Below are positions 13,318-24,792 of a DNA stretch of 64,000 bases, piece after piece. Source of the stretch: Nocardioides ochotonae (GTDB lineage Bacteria; Actinomycetota; Actinomycetes; Propionibacteriales; Nocardioidaceae); NCBI RefSeq assembly GCF_011420305.2, contig NZ_CP061769.1, positions 2,095,001 to 2,159,000 of the forward strand, written 5' to 3'. Position numbers and translations under genes: made by a program. Within the stretch, counting starts at the first letter, position 1; each line of letters starts with the position of its first letter. Below the pieces are notes generated by a model, which had not been told where the DNA came from, ran no database searches, and saw only the letters and a program-made list of their open reading frames with translations.

Positions 13318-14286
13318 TCAGCCGCCCTCGATGACCTGCGCGAAGGCGGCGGCGAGCTTGACCGGGTCGTGGCGCGGGGATCCGTCGTCCGCCGCGACGT
13401 CGGCGAGGACCAGCCGTGCGCCGAACGCATCGGCGCACTCCTGGAGCTCCTCCAGCCCGTCGCCGACGCCCGCACGGTCGGCGAGGACCGTGTGGATCGC
13501 GAGGTCCGGGGCGTGCTCGGCGAGCACCGCGAGGTGGTCGGCCGGGCCGAAGCCGCCGGTCTCCCCCGCCTGCTCGGCCAGGTTGAGCACGACGACCACG
13601 CGGGCGCTCGTGGCGACCAGGGCCTCGCGCATCGCCGGGACCATGAGGTGCGGGATCACCGACGTGAACCACGAGCCCGGCCCGAGGACGACCCAGTCCG
13701 CCTCCGCCACGGCCGCCACGGCCTGGGGGCACGCGGCCGGGTCCGGCGGGTCCAGCGCGATGGAGGTGATGACGCCGCCGGTGGTCGCGACCTCGACCTG
13801 CCCACGGACCGTGACGAGGGTGTCGGGATCCTCCGGGACCAAGCCGCGGACCTCGGCGGTGATGTCCATCGGGGTGAGCGCCATCGGCAGCACCCGACCC
13901 TTGGCGCCGAGCAGCCGGCCGACGTGGTCAAGCGCGTCGACGTGGTCGCCGAGCAGCTCCCAGAGGCCGACGATCAGCAGGTTGCCGACGACGTGGCCGC
14001 GCATCTCGCCGTCCCCGGTGAAGCGGTGCTGCAGCACGTCGGCCCAGGTGGTGCCCCAGTCGTCGTCGCCGCACAGGGCGGCCAGCGCCATCCGCAGGTC
14101 CCCGGGCGGGAGCACCCCGAACTCGCCGCGGAGCCGTCCCGAGGAACCGCCGTTGTCGGCGACGGTCACGACCGCGGTGAGCTCGTCGACGGTGAGGTCG
14201 TCGACGAGCCGGCGCAGCGCGCGCAACGACGCGGAGAGACCGTGGCCGCCGCCGAAGGCGACGACCGACTGGGCACGCAGGCTCAT
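13318..14286 (-). CDS. yvcK: YvcK/CofD-like gluconeogenesis factor
   Basis: A 322-aa protein with a CofD-type nucleotide-sugar-binding fold. It opens with VVAFGGGHGLSASLRALR, followed by VVTVADNGGSSGRLRGEFGVLPPGDLRM and VVLGPGSWFTSVIPHL. In Bacillus and Mycobacterium the family binds UDP-sugars and links carbon metabolism to cell wall synthesis. Its ATG lies immediately upstream of the rapZ stop region (14286/14287), which implies co-translation. The catalytic role, if any, is unknown. Confidence 0.92.
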   Translation of the reverse strand: MSLRAQSVVAFGGGHGLSASLRALRRLVDDLTVDELTAVVTVADNGGSSGRLRGEFGVLPPGDLRMALAALCGDDDWGTTWADVLQHRFTGDGEMRGHVVGNLLIVGLWELLGDHVDALDHVGRLLGAKGRVLPMALTPMDITAEVRGLVPEDPDTLVTVRGQVEVATTGGVITSIALDPPDPAACPQAVAAVAEADWVVLGPGSWFTSVIPHLMVPAMREALVATSARVVVVLNLAEQAGETGGFGPADHLAVLAEHAPDLAIHTVLADRAGVGDGLEELQECADAFGARLVLADVAADDGSPRHDPVKLAAAFAQVIEGG

Positions 14287-15204
14287 CTACTCCCGCCCGA
14301 GGTCACGGTGGACGGTGCGCACGATGTGACCCGACTCGGCGATCCGGCGGCCGATCTCCTCGGCCATCGCCACGCTGCGGTGCTTGCCGCCGGTGCAGCC
14401 GACCGCGACCCGCATGAACCGCTTGCCCTCGCGCAGGTAGCCCTCGGCCACTCCCTCGAGGACGGGGACGTAGCCGTCGAGGAACTCCTCGGCTCCCGCG
14501 CGGGAGCGGACGTAGGCCGCCACGTCGGCGTCGCGACCGTTGCCCGGACGCAGCTCGGGGACCCAGTGCGGGTTGGGCAGGAAGCGCATGTCGGCGATGA
14601 AGTCGGCGTCGACGGGAATGCCGTACTTGAACCCGAAGCTGAGCACCGTGACGCGCAACTTGGTGGTGTCGGCGGTGCCGAACGCCTCCGCGATCCGGTC
14701 GGTCAGCTGGTGCACGTTGAGCCCGGAGGTGTCGATCACGAGGTCGGCGGCGCCGCGCAGGTCGGCCAGCACGGCGCGCTCGCGCTGGAGACCGTCGAGC
14801 AGCCGGCCCCCGCCCTGAAGCGGGTGCGGGCGGCGGGCCGCCTCCTGGCGGCGGACCAGGATCTCGTCGGTGGCGTCGAGGAACACCAGGGTCGCGCGGC
14901 GACCGGTCGCCCGCTGGGCGAGGTTGGCCTGCAGGGATCCGAAGAAGGAGCCGGAGCGGACGTCGACCACGACCGCGATCGGCTGGCCGGTGCCGCGGTT
15001 CTCGTCGACCAGGCGGACGACGTCGCGCAGCAGGCTGGGCGGCAGGTTGTCCACGACGTAGTAGCCGAGGTCCTCCAGCTCCTTGGCGGCCGTGCTGCGT
15101 CCGGCACCGGTCATGCCGGTGATCACCACGAGCGGGCCGGCTGCGGCAGCGTCCTGGTCGGGGTCCACGGGCAGCCCGGACACGGTCTCGTCGCGCTGGG
15201 TCAC
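14287..15204 (-). CDS. rapZ: RNase adapter / nucleotide-binding protein RapZ
   Basis: A 305-aa P-loop protein. The Walker A motif GMTGAGRST is at residues 30-38 and the C-terminal domain carries [16 protein letters not shown]. In enteric bacteria RapZ binds UDP-GlcNAc-related signals and guides RNase E; in Actinobacteria its role is not settled. The reading frame is open far upstream over uvrC, but the GTG at 15204 overlaps the uvrC stop (GTGA) and follows GAGGAG, giving the family-length protein. Confidence 0.94.
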   Translation of the reverse strand: MTQRDETVSGLPVDPDQDAAAAGPLVVITGMTGAGRSTAAKELEDLGYYVVDNLPPSLLRDVVRLVDENRGTGQPIAVVVDVRSGSFFGSLQANLAQRATGRRATLVFLDATDEILVRRQEAARRPHPLQGGGRLLDGLQRERAVLADLRGAADLVIDTSGLNVHQLTDRIAEAFGTADTTKLRVTVLSFGFKYGIPVDADFIADMRFLPNPHWVPELRPGNGRDADVAAYVRSRAGAEEFLDGYVPVLEGVAEGYLREGKRFMRVAVGCTGGKHRSVAMAEEIGRRIAESGHIVRTVHRDLGRE

Positions 15205-17231
15205 GGGGTCTCCTCGATGATCTCGCCGGTCGCGGTGTTGACGCTCATCATGGGGGGTGCGACGTCGCTCCCCTCCTCCGGGGAGGACACGGCGGTCTTG
15301 ATCGCCGCGGCGGTGCGTGGCCCGATGCCCGGCACCTCGGCGATCTCCTCCAGCGAGGCCCCGCGCAGCTTCTTGAGCGACCCGAAGTACTTCATCAGCG
15401 TCTTGCGACGCACCTCCCCCAGCCCGGGCACGTCGTCGAGGGCGCTCTCGACCATCGAGCGGGAGCGGCGGCTGCGGTGGTGGTTGATGGCGAAGCGGTG
15501 CGCCTCGTCGCGGATGCGCTGGAGCAGGTAGAGGCCCTCGGAGGACCGGGGCAGGATCACCGGGTCCTCCTGGGCGACCACCCACACCTCCTCGAGCCGC
15601 TTGGCCAGCCCGCACACCGGGATGTCGTCGATGCCCAGCTCGTCGAGCGCGCGTTTGGCGGCCGCGACCTGGGGCGGCCCGCCGTCGACGACGACCAGGC
15701 CGGGGGCGTAGGCGAACTTGCGTGGCCGGCCGGTCTCCGGATCCACGAGCATCGGCCCGCTCTCGTCGTCGCCCGGTCGCACCTCGCTGCGGGCCTGCTC
15801 GTCGAGCAGCCGGCGGAACCGGCGGGTGATCACCTCGTGCATCGAGGCGACGTCGTTCTGGCCATCCACGCCCTTGATCACGAAGCGGCGGTACTCGCTC
15901 TTGCGGGCCAGCCCGTCCTCGAAGACGACCATCGAGGCGACCACCTCGGTGCCCTGGAGGTTGGAGACGTCGTAGCACTCGATGCGCAGCGGGACCTCGT
16001 CGAGCTCGAGCGCCTCCTGGATCTCCTCCAGCGCCCGGTTGCGGGTGGTGAGGTCGCTGGCCCGCTTGGTCTTGTGGAGCGCCAGCGCCTGGGCGGCGTT
16101 GCGCGCGACGGTCTCCTGCAGGGTCTTCTTGTCACCGCGCTGCGGCACCCGGATCGCCACCTTGGCGCCGCGCAGCTCACCGAGCAGCTCCTCGAGGGTC
16201 TCGGGGTCCGGCGGCAGGGCCGGCACCAGGATCTCGCGCGGGATCGCGTCAGCGGCCTGGTCGGCGTCGATCCCGGCGTACTGCTGCAGCAGGAAGAGCT
16301 CGACCAGCTCGGGGACCTCGCCCTCCTCGACCCGGTCGGCGACCCAGCCGCGCTGGCCGCGGATCCGGCCGCCGCGGACGTAGAAGATCTGCACCGCGAC
16401 CTCGAGCGGGTCCTCGGCGAGCGCGATCACGTCGACGTCGGCTCCGTCGCCGAGCACCACCGCCTGCTTCTCCAAGGCCCGCTGCATGGCGCCGAGGTCG
16501 TCGCGCAGCCGTGCGGCCTTCTCGAAGTCCATCGCGTCGGAGGCGGCGTACATCTCCTTCTCGATGCGGCGCAGGAAGGTGCGGGTCTGCCCGCCCATGA
16601 AGTCGCAGAAGTCCTCCACGATGCGGCGGTGCTCCTCCGCGGTGACGTTGCCGACGCAGGGTGCCGCGCACTTGTCGATGTAGCCGAGCAGGCAGGGCCG
16701 GCCGATCTGCGCGGAGCGCTTGAAGACGCCGTTGCTGCACGAGCGCATCGGGAACACCCGCAGCAGCACGTCGACGGTCTCGCGGATCGCCCACGCGTGG
16801 CTGTAGGGGCCGAAGTAGCGGGTGCCCTTCTTCTTGGCCCCGCGCCCGACCATCACACGCGGAAACTCCTCGCCGACGGTGACCGCGAGCCAGGGGTAGG
16901 ACTTGTCGTCGCGGTACTTGACGTTGAATCGCGGGTCGTACTCCTTGATCCAGGAGTACTCCAGCTGCAGCGCCTCGACCTCGGTGTTGACCACCGTCCA
17001 CTCCACGCTGGCCGCGGTGGTGACCATCGTGGCCGTGCGCGGGTGGAGCTGGCCGACGTCTTGGAAGTAGGAGGACAGCCGGGCACGCAGGTTCTTCGCC
17101 TTGCCGACGTAGATCACCCGTCCGCTGGGGTCACGGAAGCGGTAGACACCGGGCTGGGTCGGGATGGAGCCCGGGGCGGGACGGTAGGACTGCGGCCCCC
17201 GGGCGGAGCGGGCGGGACGAGCGGGAGGCAC
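15201..17231 (-). CDS. uvrC: Excinuclease ABC subunit C
   Basis: A 676-aa nucleotide-excision-repair nuclease that makes both incisions with UvrB. Domains in order: GIY-YIG nuclease ([21 protein letters not shown], residues about 28-48), a Cys cluster around residues 165-185, the UVR motif ([20 protein letters not shown]), the RNase H-like second nuclease ([20 protein letters not shown]) and a C-terminal helix-hairpin-helix ([23 protein letters not shown]). The GTG start at 17231 has only a weak upstream site. It is the first gene of the uvrC-rapZ-yvcK-whiA unit. No SOS box was seen in front of it. Confidence 0.97.
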   Translation of the reverse strand: MPPARPARSARGPQSYRPAPGSIPTQPGVYRFRDPSGRVIYVGKAKNLRARLSSYFQDVGQLHPRTATMVTTAASVEWTVVNTEVEALQLEYSWIKEYDPRFNVKYRDDKSYPWLAVTVGEEFPRVMVGRGAKKKGTRYFGPYSHAWAIRETVDVLLRVFPMRSCSNGVFKRSAQIGRPCLLGYIDKCAAPCVGNVTAEEHRRIVEDFCDFMGGQTRTFLRRIEKEMYAASDAMDFEKAARLRDDLGAMQRALEKQAVVLGDGADVDVIALAEDPLEVAVQIFYVRGGRIRGQRGWVADRVEEGEVPELVELFLLQQYAGIDADQAADAIPREILVPALPPDPETLEELLGELRGAKVAIRVPQRGDKKTLQETVARNAAQALALHKTKRASDLTTRNRALEEIQEALELDEVPLRIECYDVSNLQGTEVVASMVVFEDGLARKSEYRRFVIKGVDGQNDVASMHEVITRRFRRLLDEQARSEVRPGDDESGPMLVDPETGRPRKFAYAPGLVVVDGGPPQVAAAKRALDELGIDDIPVCGLAKRLEEVWVVAQEDPVILPRSSEGLYLLQRIRDEAHRFAINHHRSRRSRSMVESALDDVPGLGEVRRKTLMKYFGSLKKLRGASLEEIAEVPGIGPRTAAAIKTAVSSPEEGSDVAPPMMSVNTATGEIIEETP

Positions 17232-17266
17232 GCACCAACCCTACGGTCCTGCGTCGACAGGCGCGG

Positions 17267-17689
17267 TCAGGCGATCTGGATGTCGTTGCCCGAGACCGTG
17301 ATCCGGACCTCGCCCAGGGGCTCCCTGGCAGGTCCCGACGTCGGCGCGCCGTCGTCGAGGGAGAAGTGGCTGTCGTGGCAGTGGCAGACGATCTCGCCGT
17401 CCTGGACGCCCGAGACCTGGCAGCGCTGGTGCGGGCAGACCGAGGAGAACGCCTTGAACTCGCCCTCCTCCGGCTGGACGACGATCACGTTCTCCTCGCC
17501 GAGCACGACGCCGCCCCCGACCGGCACCGCGTCGGTGGTGGTCAGGGTCGTGCCGGACGGGGCCGCGCTCGGCTTCGCGGTGGACCCGTCCCCGCAGGCC
17601 GCGAGGAAGGGGATGCCGACGCCCGCGACAGCGGCCGCCGTCAGGGCGCCGCGGCGGTCCAGGCAGGGCCCAGTGCACTCAGGGGTCAT
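17267..17689 (-). CDS. Rieske [2Fe-2S] lipoprotein
   Basis: A 140-aa protein with a Tat-like signal (DRRGALTAAAVAGVGIPFLA) ending in a lipobox with lipidated C32, so it is probably exported folded and anchored outside the membrane. The Rieske site has both halves: CPHQRC (ligands C85 and H87) and CHCHDSHF (C102 and H105), with C90 and C104 able to form the usual disulfide. It is not part of a recognisable bc1 complex here, and its redox partner is unknown. It lies between uvrC and uvrA on the same strand. Confidence 0.85.
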   Translation of the reverse strand: MTPECTGPCLDRRGALTAAAVAGVGIPFLAACGDGSTAKPSAAPSGTTLTTTDAVPVGGGVVLGEENVIVVQPEEGEFKAFSSVCPHQRCQVSGVQDGEIVCHCHDSHFSLDDGAPTSGPAREPLGEVRITVSGNDIQIA

Positions 17690-17722
17690 CGATGGTTCCT
17701 CTCGGTCGTGGCGGTGCGGGCG

Positions 17723-20692
<2,970 letters not shown>

Positions 20693-20762
20693 GAATGCGA
20701 TCCTCGAATGAGAGTGCGGACGGAGTGCGCTCCCCACCGGCCCGGAGGCCGATCTGGGGGTT

Positions 20763-20776
20763 CGAACAAACGTTCG
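20763..20776. promoter_or_regulatory. LexA (SOS) box upstream of uvrA
   Basis: CGAACAAACGTTCG matches the actinobacterial SOS-box form CGAACRNRYGTTCG at every position. It lies 71 bp upstream of the uvrA start codon, where LexA repression of uvrA is expected from Mycobacterium. The divergent DinB-like gene begins about 115 bp away and could share the site. Confidence 0.88.
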
Positions 20777-20889
20777 TGATTGTAGCGGGATGGTCCAATG
20801 AACCGCTTCGAGCCTGTCACACGGCACCGACAGTCCCGACGTCCGGAGCCGACCCCCTCGCCTTACGCCCCCGCACGGGGCACGATGGT

Positions 20890-21627
20890 GTGGTGCGCAC
20901 CACTGACCTCGGGGTCGGCCCGCCTCCACCCAGCGTGCTCGAGCACCTCGCCGCCGCGACGCGGAGCCTCGTGCGCACCGTCGATGGGCTGGGCGAGGAC
21001 GACCTGCGTGCGCCGAGCCTGCTGCCGCGCTGGACCCGCGGCCATCTCGTCGCCCACCTGGCCCTCAACGCGGAGGGTCTCGGCAGCGTGCTCCGCGGGA
21101 CCGCACTGGGCGCCGCGGTCCCGATGTACCGGTCCGTCGAGGCCCGCGACGCGGACATCGAGAACCTCGCCGGGCGCGACGCCGCCGTGCTGCGCAACCG
21201 GCTGCTGGCCTCCGTCACCGGGCTCGCCGACGCGATCGTCGCCGTGGCACCGGAGCAGTGGCCCACCCGCGCGCAACGGACCCCCGGCAACCGGGCCACG
21301 TTCGCCGCGGCCGACGTACCGCTGATGCGGCTGCGGGAGGTGGCGCTCCACCACGCCGACCTCGGCATGCCCTTCACGCGGGCGGACTGGACCGACGGCG
21401 TGGCCGAGACGCTGGCGGCCTCGCTGACCCATCGCGTCACGAGTCCGTGCACCCTGCACGCGCACGACGTCGGCCGGACCTGGACGGCGGGCGGGGACGA
21501 TAGCGTCTCCCCCGGCCCCACGGTCAGCGGCACCGCCGCCGACCTCGCGTGGTGGCTCTCGGGCCGCGGAGGCGGCGACGGGCTGGAGACCGACAGCGGC
21601 GAGCTGCCGCGGACAGGAGCATGGTGA
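20890..21627 (+). CDS. Maleylpyruvate isomerase family (DinB-like, mycothiol-dependent type) protein
   Basis: About 245 aa. The N-terminal half is a four-helix DinB/MDMPI-like domain with [17 protein letters not shown] and a later [10 protein letters not shown], which supply the His/Glu/His metal-site pattern of mycothiol-dependent isomerases and transferases. A smaller C-terminal domain follows. The true substrate is unknown; thiol-dependent isomerisation or transfer is inferred from the fold. Two adjacent GTG codons (20890, 20893) are both possible starts. The last codons overlap the start of the downstream metallo-beta-lactamase-fold gene, so the two probably act together, perhaps on glutathione/mycothiol-type adducts. 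Confidence 0.75.
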   Translation: MVRTTDLGVGPPPPSVLEHLAAATRSLVRTVDGLGEDDLRAPSLLPRWTRGHLVAHLALNAEGLGSVLRGTALGAAVPMYRSVEARDADIENLAGRDAAVLRNRLLASVTGLADAIVAVAPEQWPTRAQRTPGNRATFAAADVPLMRLREVALHHADLGMPFTRADWTDGVAETLAASLTHRVTSPCTLHAHDVGRTWTAGGDDSVSPGPTVSGTAADLAWWLSGRGGGDGLETDSGELPRTGAW

Positions 21628-22301
21628 GCTACACCGGAGAGGTCCGACCCGGGGGTCCCGCGGACGTGCGCGAGCTGGGCGGCGTGCGGATCACGAAGGT
21701 CGCCGTCGACGATAAGATGTCGAACAACTGCTACCTGCTGCGGTGCCTCAGCACCGGCGAGCAGGTGCTCATCGACGCGGCCGCCGAGCCCGCCGTTCTG
21801 CTCGACCTCATCGGGGCGGACGGCCTGCGGACGGTCGTCACGACGCACCAGCACTGGGACCACCACCGCGCGCTGCGCGCGGTGATCGACGCCACTGGGG
21901 CCGAGGTCGTGGCCGGCGCCCCCGACGCCGACGCGATCACCGAGCAGACCGGGGTCGCGGTGCAGCGCCGCGTCGAGCAGGGAGACACCGTCCCGGTCGG
22001 ACAGAGCTCGCTCGAGGTGATCGCGATCGCCGGTCACACCCCCGGCTCGATCGCCCTGCTCCTCGACGACCGTCCCGAAGGCGGGCACCCGCACCTGTTC
22101 ACCGGCGACTCGCTGTTCCCGGGCGGCGTGGGCAACACCTTCGGCGACGCGGACGCCTTCGTGCAGCTCCTCGCGAACGTCGAGGAGCGCATCTTCGACC
22201 GGCTGCCCGACGACACCTGGTTCTACCCCGGCCACGGCAACGACTCGACGATCGGCGCCGAGCGTCCGCACCTGGCCGAGTGGCGCGAGCGGGGCTGGTA
22301 G
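21621..22301 (+). CDS. Metallo-beta-lactamase-fold hydrolase (glyoxalase II-like)
   Basis: A 226-aa MBL-fold enzyme with the metal motif THQHWDHHRAL (HxHxDH) around residues 77-87, GHTPGSIALLL, GDSLFPGGVGN and a final PGHG. These spacings resemble hydroxyacylglutathione hydrolase-type thioesterases. AGGAG precedes ATG 21621 closely and GTG 21624 slightly better, so the start is uncertain by one codon. It overlaps the preceding DinB-like gene by 7 nt. Substrate not identifiable. Confidence 0.8.
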   Translation: MVSYTGEVRPGGPADVRELGGVRITKVAVDDKMSNNCYLLRCLSTGEQVLIDAAAEPAVLLDLIGADGLRTVVTTHQHWDHHRALRAVIDATGAEVVAGAPDADAITEQTGVAVQRRVEQGDTVPVGQSSLEVIAIAGHTPGSIALLLDDRPEGGHPHLFTGDSLFPGGVGNTFGDADAFVQLLANVEERIFDRLPDDTWFYPGHGNDSTIGAERPHLAEWRERGW

Positions 22302-22475
22302 CCAGCCGGCCCGGCCGGAACAGCGCGATTCCCGGAAACCTGACGCGCGGGTCGTCCTGATGCGCGATGCTGACTCGGTCTGGACGGGCAGCAGGTCCGG
22401 TGGGGTGAACGCGCCGGGGCCGCGGGTTCCCCGCGCTGGGCTCGATCCCCCCAATCCCCCCCCGAAGGACCCGCC

Positions 22476-22718
22476 GTGAAGCCGCTTCCCCAGCTGCCCC
22501 TTGCCGCTGCCCTGATCGCCGCCACCTCGGCGCTCGCGCCGACCGGGGTGACCCCCACCAGGACCACCGCGCCGCTCGCCGCCCCCGTCACGGCTCAGCC
22601 CGTGGCCGCTCCGGCGCCCGTACGACGCGCGTGCGTCGAGAAGGCGGCCAGGAAGGCGACCGGGAAGGCCGCCGGCAGGCCCGGCACCGTGCGGGCCAGG
22701 TCCGCGGCCTGCCGCTGA
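22476..22718 (+). CDS. Small secreted Ala/Pro-rich peptide, unknown function
   Basis: An 80-aa ORF starting with GTG after an AAGGAC site. It has a short positive start, a hydrophobic Ala/Leu run (residues about 5-22) suggestive of a signal peptide, then a low-complexity Thr/Ala/Pro middle and a basic tail with two Cys (C53 and C79). I do not recognise it. It sits just before a strong hairpin terminator. A run of eight Cs lies just upstream of the ribosome site. Coding status is likely but unproven. Confidence 0.5.
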   Translation: MKPLPQLPLAAALIAATSALAPTGVTPTRTTAPLAAPVTAQPVAAPAPVRRACVEKAARKATGKAAGRPGTVRARSAACR

Positions 22719-22733
22719 CACCCTCCGGACGCA

Positions 22734-22771
22734 GCGATGTCGGCGCCCCCGTGCGGGGGCGCCGACATCGC
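22734..22771. terminator. 17-bp hairpin terminator between the small secreted ORF and HU
   Basis: GCGATGTCGGCGCCCCC (22734-22750) pairs perfectly with 22755-22771 around a 4-nt loop. It lies between convergent genes (small ORF on plus, HU on minus), so bidirectional termination is likely. No U-run follows. Confidence 0.8.
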
Positions 22772-22817
22772 GGACTGCGGTGGAGCGCGGCGAGGCGCGC
22801 CCGCGCACCGAGTGCGG

Positions 22818-23099
22818 TCAGGCCTTCTTGGAGACCGCGGCCTTGAGCTGGGCGCCGGCCTTGAACGCCGGGTTGGTGCTGGCGGCGATCTCCATCGACT
22901 CGCCGGTCTGCGGGTTGCGGCCCTGGCGGGCGGCGCGGTCGCGGGTCTCGAACGTGCCGAAGCCGGGCAGGGTCACCTTGTCGCCGGAGGCCAGCGCCGA
23001 GGTGATGGAGTCCAGCACCGCGTTGAGGGCCTTGTCGGCCTGGGCGTTGGTCAGGTCAGCAGCGGCAGCAACCGCGTCGCGCAGCTCAGTCTTGTTCAT
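22818..23099 (-). CDS. hup: HU family DNA-binding protein
   Basis: A 93-aa histone-like protein. It has MNKTELRDAVAAAADLTNAQADKALNAV at the dimerisation end and the DNA-binding arm GRNPQTGESMEIAASTNPAFKAG. It lacks the long Lys/Ala-rich C-terminal tail seen in mycobacterial HupB and so is the short actinobacterial form. The ATG has an AAAGGTGAT site. It stands alone, with 200 bp of non-coding DNA upstream (to kshB) that shows no clear operator apart from a GGTGATGATCACC palindrome over the ribosome site. Confidence 0.96.
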   Translation of the reverse strand: MNKTELRDAVAAAADLTNAQADKALNAVLDSITSALASGDKVTLPGFGTFETRDRAARQGRNPQTGESMEIAASTNPAFKAGAQLKAAVSKKA

Positions 23100-23300
23100 G
23101 GGTGATGATCACCTTTCGAAAGTGAGGCCACTGGAAGGCCTCTTCGCAGGGAAACGTACCCGTGTCGGGCCGTCTCACCACGTTGGCGTGGCCCGCGACA
23201 CGCGCTGGTACAGGGTTTCTCGCCCGCTGGCACGCCCACGCGCGCGTCCGGGGACGCCTCCCGGGGCTCGAACGGAGAGGTCGGTGGGATGCCGCACCGC

Positions 23301-24413
23301 TCAGGAGTACGACGCCCGCACGACGTCGGTGAGCGGGTCGGCCTGGCAGGCGAGGCGGATGCCGTCGGCGAGGTCCTCGGCATCCAGGACGTCGTTGTGA
23401 CGCATCGAGACCTCACCCTCGAGCAGCCGGACCGCGCAGGCGGAGCACTCCCCCTCGCGACAGGAGAACGGCGCCTTCACGCCCTTGGCCTCCAGGTGCT
23501 CGAGCATCGTGGTGCCCGGGACCCAGTCGTCGAAGCTGTGGGTCTCCCCGTCGAGCTCGACCTCGAGGCGCACCGGGGCGGCCGGCACCGCGACGGTGTC
23601 CTCTCCGGGGACCGCGGAGGCGGCGGCGTCCTCGGGATCGGCCTCGGCGGCCTCGATCTCCTGCTCGGCGACCTCGACGTCGTGCAGGTCCCCGAACGGG
23701 TTGCCGCCCAGGGAGATGAACTTCTCCTGGTGGCGGCGAGCACGCGGGAAGCCCAGCTCCTTGAGGGCCGCGACGGCCATCGCCATGAACGGACCCGGAC
23801 CACAGACGAACGCGTCGGCCTCGAGGTGGTCGGCGGCGAGGACGCGCAGCTGCTCCTGCGTGGGCAGGCCCTGCACCGACTCCAGCCAGTGCACGACGCG
23901 CAGCCGCTCGGGGTGCTCGGCGGCGAGGCGGCGCAGCTCGTCGGCGAAGATCACCGAGCGCTCGTCGCGGTTGGCGTAGAAGACGGTGATTCGACCGGTG
24001 CCCCCGGCCAGGGCGGCGCGGATGATCGACATGACCGGGGTGACGCCGGAGCCGGCGGCGAGGAGCAGCAGGTCGGCGTCCAGCGAGGCGGGGGTGAAGA
24101 TGCCGCTCGGCGGGAGCACCCGCAGCGTGTCACCGACCCGCACGTGGTCGCACAGCCAGTTCGACGCGTACCCGTCCGGGGTGCGCTTGACGGTGATCGT
24201 CAGCGGCCCGTCGCCCACCGGGCTGCTGGACAGGGAGTAGCAGCGTGCCGCAACCCCGGTGCGGTCGCTGGGCACCGCCACGGTCAGGAACTGCCCCGGC
24301 CGGTAGGCGAAGTGCTCCTCGGCGCCCTCCGGCACCTCGACGGTGATCGAGTGGGCGTCGGCGGTCTCCTCGACGACGTCGATGACCTTGAGCTCGAAGG
24401 AGTCGGTGTCCAC
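23301..24413 (-). CDS. kshB: 3-ketosteroid 9-alpha-hydroxylase reductase (KshB)
   Basis: A 370-aa flavo-iron-sulfur reductase that passes electrons from NADH to KshA. The FAD domain shows RCYSLSSSP, the NAD domain GSGVTPVMSII, and a C-terminal plant-type [2Fe-2S] domain has CREGECSAC (C318, C323, C326) plus C356. An acidic Glu/Ala linker of about 40 residues joins NAD and ferredoxin domains. The GTG start follows AGGAAG. It is the third gene of the kshA-orf-kshB unit, with no operator of its own. Confidence 0.93.
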   Translation of the reverse strand: MDTDSFELKVIDVVEETADAHSITVEVPEGAEEHFAYRPGQFLTVAVPSDRTGVAARCYSLSSSPVGDGPLTITVKRTPDGYASNWLCDHVRVGDTLRVLPPSGIFTPASLDADLLLLAAGSGVTPVMSIIRAALAGGTGRITVFYANRDERSVIFADELRRLAAEHPERLRVVHWLESVQGLPTQEQLRVLAADHLEADAFVCGPGPFMAMAVAALKELGFPRARRHQEKFISLGGNPFGDLHDVEVAEQEIEAAEADPEDAAASAVPGEDTVAVPAAPVRLEVELDGETHSFDDWVPGTTMLEHLEAKGVKAPFSCREGECSACAVRLLEGEVSMRHNDVLDAEDLADGIRLACQADPLTDVVRASYS

Positions 24414-24484
24414 GGATCTCTTCCTCTACAGGGACGTACGGCGCCGGTCGGCCGCGCAGGTGGGGAGCCAGGAGACAGGATGCC

Positions 24485-24787
24485 TCAGTAGCCGTCCTCG
24501 GCCCCGATCGGAATCCGGCCGTCGAGAGCCGCGGCCTCGATGGCGGCGAGCAGCCGCGGGCACCCGCGGTGCAGCGACCGGGCCCGCTCGGGCTCCCGCA
24601 CGCGTCGCAGCTCCGGGCACTGGCCGCGCGCGTCGCCGTGCCACTGGATCGAGGTGTGGTGCTCGCTGTTCTTCTTCACCGCGACCGTGGTCAGGCAGTC
24701 CAGGCAGGCGACCTCGACCAGCCGCGCACGGGTGTAGCGACGCTGGTCCTCGAGGGTCTCGGGGTGGCGCGGGACGAAGGAGGCCAC
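24485..24787 (-). CDS. Small four-cysteine protein between kshA and kshB, unknown
   Basis: A 100-aa ORF whose GTG start lies 5 bp after the kshA stop, with kshB following 71 bp later. It contains CLDC (C28, C31), C57 (GQCPEL) and C76 (GCPRL), together with H43, H44 and H50, so a metal or redox site is possible. The rest is charged and helical with no signal peptide or membrane segment. I do not recognise the family. Its place inside the kshA-kshB operon suggests a role in KshA assembly, regulation or electron transfer (inference). Nearly all its length overlaps a frame that stays open through kshA, so a purely fortuitous ORF cannot be excluded. Confidence 0.6.
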   Translation of the reverse strand: MASFVPRHPETLEDQRRYTRARLVEVACLDCLTTVAVKKNSEHHTSIQWHGDARGQCPELRRVREPERARSLHRGCPRLLAAIEAAALDGRIPIGAEDGY

Positions 24788-24792
24788 CGGGC

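Noticed and set aside
15205..15978. Upstream extension of rapZ into uvrC
   Set aside because: The extra residues are an Arg/Gly-rich shadow of uvrC; the GTG at 15204 with the 4-nt overlap is the natural start.
23101..23113. GGTGATGATCACC palindrome in front of HU as an operator
   Set aside because: It covers the HU ribosome site and is too short and isolated to call an operator.
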